From Mycobacterium heckeshornense (GTDB taxonomy: Bacteria > Actinomycetota > Actinomycetes > Mycobacteriales > Mycobacteriaceae): a DNA stretch of 64,000 nucleotides. The notes under the pieces are model-generated. The model ran no database searches and was not told the origin of the DNA. It saw nothing but the letters and a program-made list of their open reading frames with translations. The DNA is taken from assembly GCF_016592155.1 (NCBI RefSeq), contig NZ_AP024237.1, positions 4,154,001 through 4,218,000 on the forward strand, given 5' to 3'. This document shows, piece after piece, positions 46,413-54,525 of the stretch (its first letter is position 1; each line of letters begins with the position of its first letter). Both the position numbers and the translations under genes were made by a program.

Positions 46413-47191
46413 TGGCTCGCGACCGCCGTGAACGTCAGCGACGAACTCACGCGATGCCTAGGAAGCACGCCGCACTAAACGGCGAAGTAGCTCATCACAG
46501 CAGTGGGCCGCGTCATACTGCGCACAGGCAAGCCGACACGTCGCCGATTACGAAAGCATCTCGTAATGCACCGGCGTTGCGGCGGCGGGTTTCGCTTACC
46601 TTGCGGCCGGATCGCTCTCCGAAGCTCGCGGGTGGGGAGATTGCCCCTGACGCACCAGCGTGGCAAATAATGATCCGCGGAGCGCAAACTCCTGCGTTTA
46701 GTGCCGCCGTCACGTTTGGCTTGGTTCTCACCTGGCTCGGTACAGAGGCGCCTCCCCCTCTTCACAATGCACACAACCCGTTCCGTCGTGCCCAGCGGGA
46801 GACGCTGCGTCCTGCCGGGCGGGAAACGCTGCGCATTCCAGCGCCCACCGCGCCGGCCCTCGACAAGGCAAAAGCCAACCCTGGTGCCGGACCGACGACG
46901 AGCGATCGTTCACCGATCAAAGCGGACATCAACCCGAAAGTCTCCGCCACGCTCGAACAGGTATTGGACGAACTCGATCAACAGGCGCGGCCACCACAGC
47001 CCCGCCGAAGTCCAAACCGCTACCGGACTCGGCAAGGGCGCAGCCACCTAACGCTCCGTTATCCAAGACGGCCCCGACAGACCCGGCTCGCGTGCCAGCG
47101 ATCCAGCATCCCAATGGCGCGCGACCGGGTCCTCCACCCGCCTGAGGACCATGCACGGCTGATGGCGCAACACAACAGGAGAGAGCGTTGA
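46409..47191 (+). CDS. Putative membrane-anchored Pro-rich protein, possible frameshift in 3' part
   Basis: A 260-codon frame starting at GTG 46409 within the previous stop. The N-terminal half is basic; a single hydrophobic stretch lies at about residues 95-112 (AFSAAVTFGLVLTWLG); then a Lys/Pro/Ala-rich part reaches VSATLEQVLDELDQQARP. After about 46990 the frame becomes Arg-rich and unlikely, while the next frame gives a natural Pro/Ala/Lys tail ending at a TGA near 47150 (ending GARPGPPPA). This suggests a one-base shift. No homology is recognised and coding status is uncertain. Confidence 0.5.
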   Translation: MMARDRRERQRRTHAMPRKHAALNGEVAHHSSGPRHTAHRQADTSPITKASRNAPALRRRVSLTLRPDRSPKLAGGEIAPDAPAWQIMIRGAQTPAFSAAVTFGLVLTWLGTEAPPPLHNAHNPFRRAQRETLRPAGRETLRIPAPTAPALDKAKANPGAGPTTSDRSPIKADINPKVSATLEQVLDELDQQARPPQPRRSPNRYRTRQGRSHLTLRYPRRPRQTRLACQRSSIPMARDRVLHPPEDHARLMAQHNRRER

Positions 47192-47496
47192 CCACACTCA
47201 AGATGCTGACGACGGGACTGCTGCTGGTTGGCCCGGCATTGCTGTTCAGTGCGCCGGTAGCGCCCGCTGACCCACTAACCCCACCTACTCCTGCCGAGAT
47301 GCAGTTCCTCGATCAAGCGCGCCGGCTGCTCCCGCGCGCTCCCGATCCGATGGTCGCATTCAACAGTGATGGAGAGCTGCTGGATCAGGGCAGGCAGGCG
47401 TGCTTCATGCGTGATAACGGGAGGGTCGGATACGAATCGAACATGCTGCCTCCCGTCATCACCCAACTCGCGCTCGTATATCTGTGCCCGCGGTGA
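47188..47496 (+). CDS. DUF732-type small secreted protein
   Basis: A 102-residue protein starting at TTG 47188 with AGGAGAG upstream. Signal peptide TLKMLTTGLLLVGPALLFSA ends at APA before DPLTPP. The mature part (EMQFLDQARRLL, ELLDQGRQACFM, LALVYLCPR) follows the DUF732 layout of one helical domain closed by two Cys. DUF732 proteins are abundant mycobacterial secreted proteins of unknown role. Confidence 0.8.
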   Translation: MTTLKMLTTGLLLVGPALLFSAPVAPADPLTPPTPAEMQFLDQARRLLPRAPDPMVAFNSDGELLDQGRQACFMRDNGRVGYESNMLPPVITQLALVYLCPR

Positions 47497-47548
47497 ACCG
47501 GTCCATGTTCGCCAAATGACAGCACCTGACGCGAGAGGAGAAACCGAG

Positions 47549-47983
47549 ATGCTAAATCCCGCAAGACATTTAGGCTGCGCCATAATTGGAACGATGTTTG
47601 CAATGCTCCTTGCGACGGCGCCAGCAGCGCAAGCAGATGAGGCAAGCTTCCTCGCCGGCGCTCGTGCTCTCGGGTTACCGCAATCCGACGACGTTCTGAT
47701 CAGAACGGCGCTGTCCGCATGTCGCTTTCTTCAGAATGGCGAGCTCGAGAGATTCGCTGGCGGGCCGGGCCGCCGGGATGCATACGGGTACCCCAACTTA
47801 CGTAGGCTCCCGCAAGACGTAGAGCAGCACATCGCACGGTACCTCAACCTCGAACCCGCGTCCATCCCACCGCCGGGCCGAGACCCCCAGCCGGGGGAAG
47901 GCAAGGCGCACGAACTCCTCGTGCTGTCCGTCAACGAGTACTGCCCACAACTGGCCTACCGAGTCTCCGACCCGCCCGCCTGA
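47549..47983 (+). CDS. DUF732-type small secreted protein
   Basis: A 144-residue protein from ATG 47549 with GAGAGGAG upstream. Signal NPARHLGCAIIGTMFAMLLA ends AQA before DEASFL. The mature part has the DUF732 pattern ASFLAGARALGL ... RTALSACRFL ... VNEYCPQL with two Cys. It is 30-40 residues longer than the neighbour at 47188 because of an inserted Pro-rich loop (EPASIPPPGRDPQPGEG). The two DUF732 genes look like a diverged tandem pair. Confidence 0.8.
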   Translation: MLNPARHLGCAIIGTMFAMLLATAPAAQADEASFLAGARALGLPQSDDVLIRTALSACRFLQNGELERFAGGPGRRDAYGYPNLRRLPQDVEQHIARYLNLEPASIPPPGRDPQPGEGKAHELLVLSVNEYCPQLAYRVSDPPA

Positions 47984-48012
47984 GCAACCACTACCACGCC
48001 GAAGGATTCGCG

Positions 48013-48585
48013 ATGCCCGACCATGTCCAATGCGCTGTCGTCAGACGGTGGTCCGCAGCGCTTTTCGCCGTCGGAGCGATCGTCTCAATGGCGGTCTCGA
48101 TTCCGGTGCCAGCCGCCGCCGACCCATCCCCGTCAATTGATTCGGACGGCGACGGCCTTAGCGATCAGTTCGAGCGGGACGTGTCGAAAACCGATCCGTT
48201 CAACAAGGACTCCGACGGTGATGGGTTGGACGACGGGCTCGAAGTGCTCGTCCTCAAGTCGAACCCGAACTCTAAGAACTCCGACCTCGACAGCTTGTCG
48301 GACTACGACGAGGTACACAAATACCACACTGACCCGACTAAAGCTGACACCGACGGCGACGGACTCCGCGACGAGATCGAAGTCCTCCCTTGGTTCGAAA
48401 ACACCAATCCGCTCGATCCAGACACCGATCACGATGGTCTGTCGGACGGCGACGAAGTCCAACTTTATGGCACCGACCCGAAAAACCCTGACACCGATGG
48501 CGATGGGGTGTCCGACAGCCAAGAAGTCAACGTTGACAAGACCGACCCCCTAATCCCCGGCGCAACGGCTCTTGTAACTCATTGA
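48013..48585 (+). CDS. Secreted thrombospondin type-3 repeat calcium-binding protein
   Basis: A 190-residue protein from ATG 48013. Signal RWSAALFAVGAIVSMAVSIP ends AAA before DPSPS. The mature part is almost entirely thrombospondin type-3-like repeats: DSDGDGLSDQFE, DSDGDGLDDGLE, NSDLDSLSDYDE, DTDGDGLRDEIE, DTDHDGLSDGDE and DTDGDGVSDSQE, six Asp-rich calcium loops with about 20-25-residue period. Each has the DxDxDGxxDxxE geometry except the third (NSDLDS). Such domains bind Ca2+ and serve in envelope structure or adhesion. It ends the run of exported proteins after the Mce operon. Confidence 0.9.
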   Translation: MPDHVQCAVVRRWSAALFAVGAIVSMAVSIPVPAAADPSPSIDSDGDGLSDQFERDVSKTDPFNKDSDGDGLDDGLEVLVLKSNPNSKNSDLDSLSDYDEVHKYHTDPTKADTDGDGLRDEIEVLPWFENTNPLDPDTDHDGLSDGDEVQLYGTDPKNPDTDGDGVSDSQEVNVDKTDPLIPGATALVTH

Positions 48586-48800
48586 GAGCTGTGTCAAGTC
48601 GGCAGGCTTGACAGCCGCCGTCACCAGGCGCAGCCGAGAAAAGGTCGTCCCCGTGTAGGCCAGCGGCTCATGAAGAGCCGGCTGGACCGGGAGCATCATG
48701 CTGACTACGAGACCGAATGGGCGGCCATGCGAATGAGTCGCCGATCCGGGCGCTGGCCGGCAGGCATCGTGCCCCCCGTCGGACGGTATGCGGATCCCGC

Positions 48801-49868
48801 TTACTCGTCGGGTGTTTTGAGTCGTTTCATGTAGGGGCTAAAGCGGATCACGTCGACCATGACGATGGTGTCGGTGGCCAAGACGCCTTCAATGGTCTGA
48901 ATTTGGGTGGCGATCAACTCGATCGCTTGCTGGGGGTCGGCCGCGGTTAAGGTGAGGTTGAGGTCGGCGCTACCGACGCAGACTGCCATGAATACCAGCT
49001 CAGGCATCGTGGCGAGTTCTTTCTTAATAGAGCTGAGACTCGCGCGGTTCGCCCGTAGTGAGACGCACGCGATGACGCCGGCCAACCCCAAAGCCACTGG
49101 CTCGACCATCGCCACTACCCGGACCAGTCCCGCCTGGGTAAGCCGGGCCAGTCGAGTGCGGATGGTTCCTTCCGACACATCGTGGGAGCGGGCGATTTTA
49201 CGGCTGGATTGTCGCCCATCGTCGATCAAGTCCTGCAGGATCGCGATGTCGAGGTCATCTAACTCGACCTTGGGGGCCGGCAGCCTGATAGGCGGGGCCG
49301 CGCGGGCCAAAAACAGTCGGCGCCCGTTTTCGGTGACCCAGGTTTCGGTTGCCAGATCGATGCTCATTTCGGAGATTCCGCGGATGGCGGGCAGGTCGTC
49401 GTTGGTCAGTTGGTGCAGCTCGACGCGATCCTTGACCAAGAAGTAGGCGATGACGTCGTGGCTTCCTAAACACACCGCCACCGCCTCGCACTGTTCAATC
49501 TGGCTCACATCCGTCGCGACGTCGCGCGGCGAGCGGGCTTGGGTCTTGATACGTGCGATGACAAACCAGTCGAAGCCGGCTTCTTCCCAGTCGATGAGCG
49601 CAGTAAAAATGATCGCGCCGCTAGCCACCAGCTTGCGCAGCCTAATGCTCACCGCCGATTCGCTGATCCCGGCGTGGGCGGCCAAGACGCGGTTGCTCAT
49701 CTTGCCGTCCTGTAGCAGATATTCGATTAAAACGCGGTCGATGTCATCCAGGCTTACCTCGGGCAGCACCATGTTGTCTCGGGGCAAGAGCTTGGCGCCC
49801 GCAGAGGCTCCCTGGGTAGCCGGCGGCCGCAACCGCACCCGGTCAGCTCCTGAATCGCGTTTGGTCAT
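48801..49868 (-). CDS. Tandem-domain Lrp/AsnC-family transcriptional regulator
   Basis: A roughly 355-residue protein containing two complete Lrp/AsnC units in one chain. Unit 1 has a winged HTH (DDIDRVLIEYLLQDGKMSNR, AGISESAVSIRLRKL) and a RAM-like domain (FDWFVIARIKTQARSP). Unit 2 repeats this (LDDLDIAILQDLIDDGRQSS, HDVSEGTIRTRLARL; VIACVSLRANRAS). A single chain therefore equals a pre-formed dimer. An ATG at 49880 is an alternative start. It is divergent from the carotenoid oxygenase operon across a 350-bp AT-rich region and is the obvious candidate regulator. Confidence 0.88.
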   Translation of the reverse strand: MTKRDSGADRVRLRPPATQGASAGAKLLPRDNMVLPEVSLDDIDRVLIEYLLQDGKMSNRVLAAHAGISESAVSIRLRKLVASGAIIFTALIDWEEAGFDWFVIARIKTQARSPRDVATDVSQIEQCEAVAVCLGSHDVIAYFLVKDRVELHQLTNDDLPAIRGISEMSIDLATETWVTENGRRLFLARAAPPIRLPAPKVELDDLDIAILQDLIDDGRQSSRKIARSHDVSEGTIRTRLARLTQAGLVRVVAMVEPVALGLAGVIACVSLRANRASLSSIKKELATMPELVFMAVCVGSADLNLTLTAADPQQAIELIATQIQTIEGVLATDTIVMVDVIRFSPYMKRLKTPDE

Positions 49869-49880
49869 TTCACAGCCCAT

Positions 49881-50140
49881 CGCAGTGGAAATCCACCGAA
49901 ATAGTCTATCGGCACTGCGCGGCCTTCAACGCCTACGTCGCCCGCGGGCTGGCCTGCCCCCCATCGCCGACCTTCCCGCTGCCTGAGCGTGTAGCTCCGC
50001 GCGTGCGCGCAGATTGGCGCCGTCCAGACCCCGTGGCCGAGACACTGCTCGCAGGCATAGCCGTCATGGAACATCGAGGAAAAGTCTGCAACACTTAGCT
50101 GCTATTAGTCGTAATTCATTTTTGCGTCGATAACTCTTCA
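49881..50140. other. Regulatory region between Lrp gene and catabolic operon
   Basis: No gene is supported in these bases. The GC content falls sharply towards 50095-50160. The 190 bases nearest the regulator gene are GC-rich without obvious signal; the AT-rich part carries the promoter and palindromes listed at 50141-50185. Confidence 0.5.
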
Positions 50141-50185
50141 TTCGAATACGAATATTTGACAAGCGGAGGCGGGGCCGCTTAGAGT
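50141..50185 (+). promoter_or_regulatory. Sigma-A-like promoter with embedded operator palindromes for the carotenoid oxygenase operon
   Basis: TTGACA (50156-50161) and TAGAGT (50180-50185) are separated by 18 bases. The spacer is itself a palindrome: AAGCGG-8-CCGCTT at 50161-50180. Directly upstream is TTCGAATACGAA (50141-50152), an inverted repeat of TTCG/CGAA in AT-rich DNA as favoured by Lrp-type regulators. A transcript would begin near 50192 and read the oxygenase start at 50223 after a roughly 30-base leader. Confidence 0.65.
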
Positions 50186-50222
50186 AACGATGATCCCAGC
50201 CAGACACCAGGAGGGTGGGTCG

Positions 50223-51704
50223 ATGGTCACCGCGATTCCCGACGACATTCGTCTGTTCGGTCCGCTAAAGCCGATGCGCTTCGAGGCCCGCGTGGAAGAT
50301 TGCGTGGTCGCGGAGGGGCAGATTCCCCGTGAGTTGCACGGCGGGTTCTACCGGATCGGCCCCACGTGGAAACGCCCCACCCGGCAAGGCTTCAATGGCT
50401 TCGCGGCCACCGACGCGATGGTGCAAGGATTGGTCTTCCACGACGGCAAGGCCGACTTCACCAACAAGTGGGTCAGGACCCCTAAATACCTGCTAGAGGA
50501 CAAGCACGGCGTCGGGTTATTTGAGTGGACCGACGGTGTGTACACCGACTGGCGCGGTTATGGGTTGGGCCGGGTGATTACCAATCAATACACCGAAGGC
50601 GTGCCCGGCGGTAGCCCGATCGTCAACGTGTTCCCGTTCGCCGGGGAAATCCTGGGATCCGGCGAGCAAGGAATTCCGCCAATCGCAATTGACCCGATCA
50701 CCCTTGACACCCGCGGCATCGTGCCGTGGTCTACCAAGCTCTCCCCTGGGATGACCCCTCCAGCATGCTATGGCGATAACGCGTTCACCGCTCATCCCAA
50801 GTGGGACACCGAAACCGGCATCCTGTACGGCTGGGCATACCGCGATACCGAACCCTACGTGACGCTGCATTGGGTCCACCCGGACGGCCACGTGGAATCC
50901 CGCGACATCGACGATGCTCCTTACGCCCAAAACGCACACGACATGTGGCTGACCGAAAACTATGTCGTGCTGCCATTCCAGCCGTTCATTGTGGGTCAGG
51001 ACCGTATCGATCGGGGGCTGTCAGTGTTCGGCTGGGATCCGAGCCTGCCCACCATGCTGGCGCTTATTCCACGTAACGACATCAATGCTCCTATTAAATG
51101 GATCACCGCCGATTTCAACGAAGAATATATTATGCACACGATGTCGGCTAACCACGTCGGCGACATGCTGATTCTCGATGGGCCGATCTTTGACCGACCA
51201 CCCTTTCCCTTCGAAGACCAAGTCGAATTCGGCGTGGATTTCGTGCCGTTCGGGTCCGGTGTAACTGGACGTTGGACTATCGATTTAACCAGCGGGAAGA
51301 TCAAGAGTGAACGCCTCGACGACCGCGCGGTCGAATTCCCCAAAGTCGATGAGCGCTTCTATGGCAAGAACTACCAATGGGGCTTCCTCACCGCTGGCGA
51401 GAACTTGTGGTCGCTCGACACCGTAATGCGGCGAAATGTACACACCGGCGCCGAGGAAAGTTTTACGATCGATACCACAGAGCAATCGGCGGTGTTGTTT
51501 GAACCCACATTTGCTCCTCGCTCCGTGGACTCGGCAGAAGGTGACGGCTACCTTATTGTACCAATCTCACATTTTATGGAAAATACCTCTGAATATCAGA
51601 TTTTCGATACAGAAGATTTCGCTAGCGGGCCCATTGCGCGCATTGAACTTCCGTTCCAGATTGGATGGACACCGCACGGTCACTACATGAATTTTGACCA
51701 CTAA
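50223..51704 (+). CDS. Carotenoid cleavage oxygenase family protein (RPE65/lignostilbene dioxygenase type)
   Basis: A 493-residue non-haem iron oxygenase. GGAGG lies nine bases before ATG 50223. The four Fe-binding His of the seven-bladed propeller appear in order in the contexts FTAHPKWD, NAHDMWL, YIMHTMS and PHGHYM, and the N-terminal motif LHGGFYRIGPTW is that of the family. Members cleave C=C bonds of carotenoids, apocarotenoids or stilbenes; the substrate is not set by sequence. It leads an operon with the SCP2 protein (33 bases on) and an FAD monooxygenase. Confidence 0.9.
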   Translation: MVTAIPDDIRLFGPLKPMRFEARVEDCVVAEGQIPRELHGGFYRIGPTWKRPTRQGFNGFAATDAMVQGLVFHDGKADFTNKWVRTPKYLLEDKHGVGLFEWTDGVYTDWRGYGLGRVITNQYTEGVPGGSPIVNVFPFAGEILGSGEQGIPPIAIDPITLDTRGIVPWSTKLSPGMTPPACYGDNAFTAHPKWDTETGILYGWAYRDTEPYVTLHWVHPDGHVESRDIDDAPYAQNAHDMWLTENYVVLPFQPFIVGQDRIDRGLSVFGWDPSLPTMLALIPRNDINAPIKWITADFNEEYIMHTMSANHVGDMLILDGPIFDRPPFPFEDQVEFGVDFVPFGSGVTGRWTIDLTSGKIKSERLDDRAVEFPKVDERFYGKNYQWGFLTAGENLWSLDTVMRRNVHTGAEESFTIDTTEQSAVLFEPTFAPRSVDSAEGDGYLIVPISHFMENTSEYQIFDTEDFASGPIARIELPFQIGWTPHGHYMNFDH

Positions 51705-51737
51705 CAGCAACTCACCTGATTTAAAGGAGCTAAATCT

Positions 51738-52154
51738 TTGGCATTCTTCAGTTCCGCCGAACAGCTGTATGACGTGTTCACCGGATTCATGCGAGACATG
51801 GCGGCCGACCCACAGCTGGGACCCAAGTTCGTCCAATCCAAGACGGTTTTTCGAATCAACTACATAGATCCGGACGCATCGATCCTCGTCGATTGCACCC
51901 AAGATCCGATCCAGATCACGGAGGGTCTTTCCGATGTCAAGCCCGACGTTCAGCTAACCATGAAGGCCGACGACGGGCACTTGTTCTGGATGGGCAAACT
52001 CAAAATCACTACCGCGATCACCAAACGCAAAATCAAAGTTGCCGGGCAGGTGGCGAAGATGATGAACCTTTTGCCAGCGCTTGACCCTGCGTTCGCCAGG
52101 TACCGCGCTTACCTTGCGGAGAAGGGCTACGGCGAACTGCTGGTGGTTTCGTGA
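51738..52154 (+). CDS. SCP2 sterol-carrier-domain protein
   Basis: A 138-residue protein starting at TTG 51738; AAAGGAG lies about nine bases upstream. The SCP2 signature follows: ASILVDCTQDPIQITEG, PDVQLTMKADDGHLFWMGKL and the MGKLKITTAITKRKIKVAGQ strand-helix. Such domains bind and shuttle hydrophobic molecules such as sterols or fatty acyl-CoA. It sits between the oxygenase and the monooxygenase, overlapping the latter by four bases, so it probably delivers substrate between the two. Confidence 0.88.
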   Translation: MAFFSSAEQLYDVFTGFMRDMAADPQLGPKFVQSKTVFRINYIDPDASILVDCTQDPIQITEGLSDVKPDVQLTMKADDGHLFWMGKLKITTAITKRKIKVAGQVAKMMNLLPALDPAFARYRAYLAEKGYGELLVVS

Positions 52155-53674
52155 AAAGACGACGGACCCGCATCGCGATTGTCGGGTGTGGATTCGGCGG
52201 CCTCGCCGCTGCAATCGAACTCAAGCGATCGGGATTTGATAATTTCACGATTTTCGAGAGGGCGGATTCGGTCGGCGGCGTGTGGCGCGAAAACACCTAT
52301 CCTGGCGCTGAATGTGATGTGCCCTCGCCGATTTATTCCTTCTCTTTCGCTCTTAAGCCCGATTGGTCGAGGCTTTTCGGCAAGCAAGAGGAAATCCACC
52401 GGTATCTCGACGAAGTCGCACACGAGTTCGGGATTATTGACCACATCCGGTTTAATACCGAAGTCACATCGGCGGTGTTTGACGAGTCGACTGGACACTG
52501 GCTGGTGACCACCAATACGGGAGAACAGGCGCAGGTGGAGGCAATCATCATGGCCACCGGTCAGCTCAGTCGGCCACGCCTGCCCGACGTGGAGGGCATC
52601 GATACCTTCGCTGGCGATTCTTTCCACTCCGCGCAATGGCGTCACGACGTCGATCTGACCGACAAGAAGGTGGTGGTGGTAGGTAGCGGTGCTAGCGCGA
52701 TCCAGATCGTGCCAGCAATCGCGGACATCACCGCTGATTTGACCGTGGTGCAGCGGTCGCCCAACTGGGTGATGTGGAAAAGCCGGCGCAGGCCCGGCAG
52801 ATTGCAGACGACGCTGATGAAGCGTTCCGGACTGCTGCGCACCCTGCATCACGTCGTGCTGTTTCTCGCCTACGAGTCACGCTATCCACTCGTCACCCGG
52901 CCCGCGGAGCCGATCCGCAAGTTCTACCAATGGTGGTTTATCCGAAACATCAAGCGCCACATGAGCGATCCCGAGGAGATTGCTGCGGCGACACCCCACT
53001 ATCGACTGCTCTGCAACCGGCTGCTGTTGTCTAACGACTGGTATCCAACGCTCGGCCGCGAGGACGTCCACTTGGTCGGCTCGGCGGTGCAACGGGTAAC
53101 ACCGACGGGTGTCGTCACTGCGGACGGCCGCAGCATCGACGCCGAAGTGGTGATCTGGTGTACCGGGTTTCGAGCAAGCGAATTCCTCAGCCCCATCAAA
53201 GTCATCGGTCGTGACGGCATCGACCTACATGAGCAATGGCGCCACGGGGCCGAGGCCTACCTCGGTATCAGTGCACCCAACTTTCCCAACATGTTCATGC
53301 TTTTCGGGCCCAACACCAACAGCATCACCAACACGATCGTGTTCATGCTCGAGCGCCAAGCCCGATACATCCGCCAAGCCTTGGAGTACAAGGATTCCCA
53401 TGACGTCAAGTGGCTCGATGTCAGCGCTGACACTTATCAAAAGTTTCATGTGTGGCTCCAAAAACAGCTGGACAGAACCGTTTTCACCGATAACTGCCCC
53501 GGTTGGTACACCAACGAGGAAGGAAAGGTCACCGCGATGTGGCCGGCGTCGCACCTGACGTATGCCCGTATGACGGCGAAGTTTCGTCCTGACCGGTACA
53601 CCATTGTCGCAAACAAACGGTTGGCCCCGACCACGGCGTCACTGCACAACAACCAATGCGTGGTGACGGACTAA
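52151..53674 (+). CDS. FAD-dependent monooxygenase of the FMO/Baeyer-Villiger type
   Basis: A 507-residue flavoprotein starting at GTG 52151. The FAD-binding motif IVGCGFGGLAAAIEL is at residues 9-23, the NADPH-binding motif VVGSGASAIQIVPAI near 178-192, and between them FAGDSFHSAQWRHD resembles the FxGxxxHxxxW Baeyer-Villiger fingerprint. CTGFRASEF is the second conserved loop. Such enzymes insert oxygen next to ketones, producing esters or lactones. Coupled translation with the SCP2 gene places it after C=C cleavage, which would give a ketone or aldehyde for it to act on. Confidence 0.88.
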   Translation: MKRRRTRIAIVGCGFGGLAAAIELKRSGFDNFTIFERADSVGGVWRENTYPGAECDVPSPIYSFSFALKPDWSRLFGKQEEIHRYLDEVAHEFGIIDHIRFNTEVTSAVFDESTGHWLVTTNTGEQAQVEAIIMATGQLSRPRLPDVEGIDTFAGDSFHSAQWRHDVDLTDKKVVVVGSGASAIQIVPAIADITADLTVVQRSPNWVMWKSRRRPGRLQTTLMKRSGLLRTLHHVVLFLAYESRYPLVTRPAEPIRKFYQWWFIRNIKRHMSDPEEIAAATPHYRLLCNRLLLSNDWYPTLGREDVHLVGSAVQRVTPTGVVTADGRSIDAEVVIWCTGFRASEFLSPIKVIGRDGIDLHEQWRHGAEAYLGISAPNFPNMFMLFGPNTNSITNTIVFMLERQARYIRQALEYKDSHDVKWLDVSADTYQKFHVWLQKQLDRTVFTDNCPGWYTNEEGKVTAMWPASHLTYARMTAKFRPDRYTIVANKRLAPTTASLHNNQCVVTD

Positions 53675-53763
53675 GGCGTGGGTGGCATTGAGCATTCGCG
53701 AACTGCTCGACCGGACGACCCGTAAACCCGCGGACCTACCGACCCTGCACGGTAAAACACCAC

Positions 53764-53795
53764 GCGCAAGCACCCGCCGCAGCGGGTGCTTGCGC
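53764..53795. terminator. Perfect 14-bp hairpin, bidirectional terminator candidate
   Basis: GCGCAAGCACCCGC and its exact complement GCGGGTGCTTGCGC are separated by the four-base loop CGCA. It lies between the convergent ends of the monooxygenase gene and the tautomerase-like gene. No U-run follows on either strand, as is common in mycobacteria. Confidence 0.8.
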
Positions 53796-53873
53796 AGGCC
53801 GCCGTGTTGAGCGCTGACACCATGGGAACAATAATCCTGCCTGGATTAATACCAGGGCAGATCGACAGCCTGA

Positions 53874-54311
53874 TCAGGGTGCGTCGTCTGCGGCAAAGCC
53901 CTTGACCTGCTGGCGGTAGACGATTTTGCCGCCGCTGGCCCAATTGCCTTCGGGCACTTCGTGGATCAGCGTCCAGACGTGAAGCGCGCGCGGACCCTCG
54001 GGGTCGATTCCCGCCGCCGCGCAGACCGCCGAGTGCACGTCGGCGGCGAGCTGTTCCTTGCGTTCTCGCGACAGCGCACCCTCGAATACCGTCATATCGA
54101 CTCGGAACCGAGGTGCGCCGGGTTCGCGGCCACCCACCAGCTGTGCGGCCGGCTCGAGGGCATGCAGGTGAACGATGGTGTTGTCGCGCAAGAAGGGCGT
54201 GTCCGGAGCGCGTTCGGCACGCAGCAGCACGGTGACGAGCTCGTCAGTCAACGCGGTGAGAGCGCGGCGGTCCAGGGAACCACGCACGAACGTCAGGTCG
54301 ATCATCGGCAT
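53874..54311 (-). CDS. Tautomerase-like protein
   Basis: A 145-residue protein from ATG 54311 (MPMIDLTFVRGSLDRRALTA). The residue after the start Met is Pro, the catalytic base of the tautomerase/MIF superfamily. The two beta-alpha-beta halves can be seen (PMIDLTFVRGSLD ... and PRFRVDMTVFEGALSRERKE), so this is a longer fused-type monomer such as those in the cis-CaaD or malonate semialdehyde decarboxylase group. It is convergent with the FAD monooxygenase and might act on its products, but this is speculative. Confidence 0.75.
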   Translation of the reverse strand: MPMIDLTFVRGSLDRRALTALTDELVTVLLRAERAPDTPFLRDNTIVHLHALEPAAQLVGGREPGAPRFRVDMTVFEGALSRERKEQLAADVHSAVCAAAGIDPEGPRALHVWTLIHEVPEGNWASGGKIVYRQQVKGFAADDAP

Positions 54312-54525
54312 GGCAGATCCATCTCCGCATAGTGGCCAACGAACAAGATTCTCTCCCACGTGGAGGGGCGATTCCTGGATGACCACCAAACCGATTTGCG
54401 CCGATCGGCGGGTGTTCCCATGGCAAACAACTCCTTTACCACCGCCGCCTTGGCTGTCACGGCGGGATTGCGCCTTTCTAGCGGTCACCTTGATCGGCAA
54501 CCCTACGTGATATCGGCTCTTGCTG

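Noticed and set aside
48593..48620. GTCAAG/CTTGAC stem between the thrombospondin gene and the Lrp gene as a terminator
   Set aside because: The stem is short with a seven-base loop and no supporting T-run; too weak to call.
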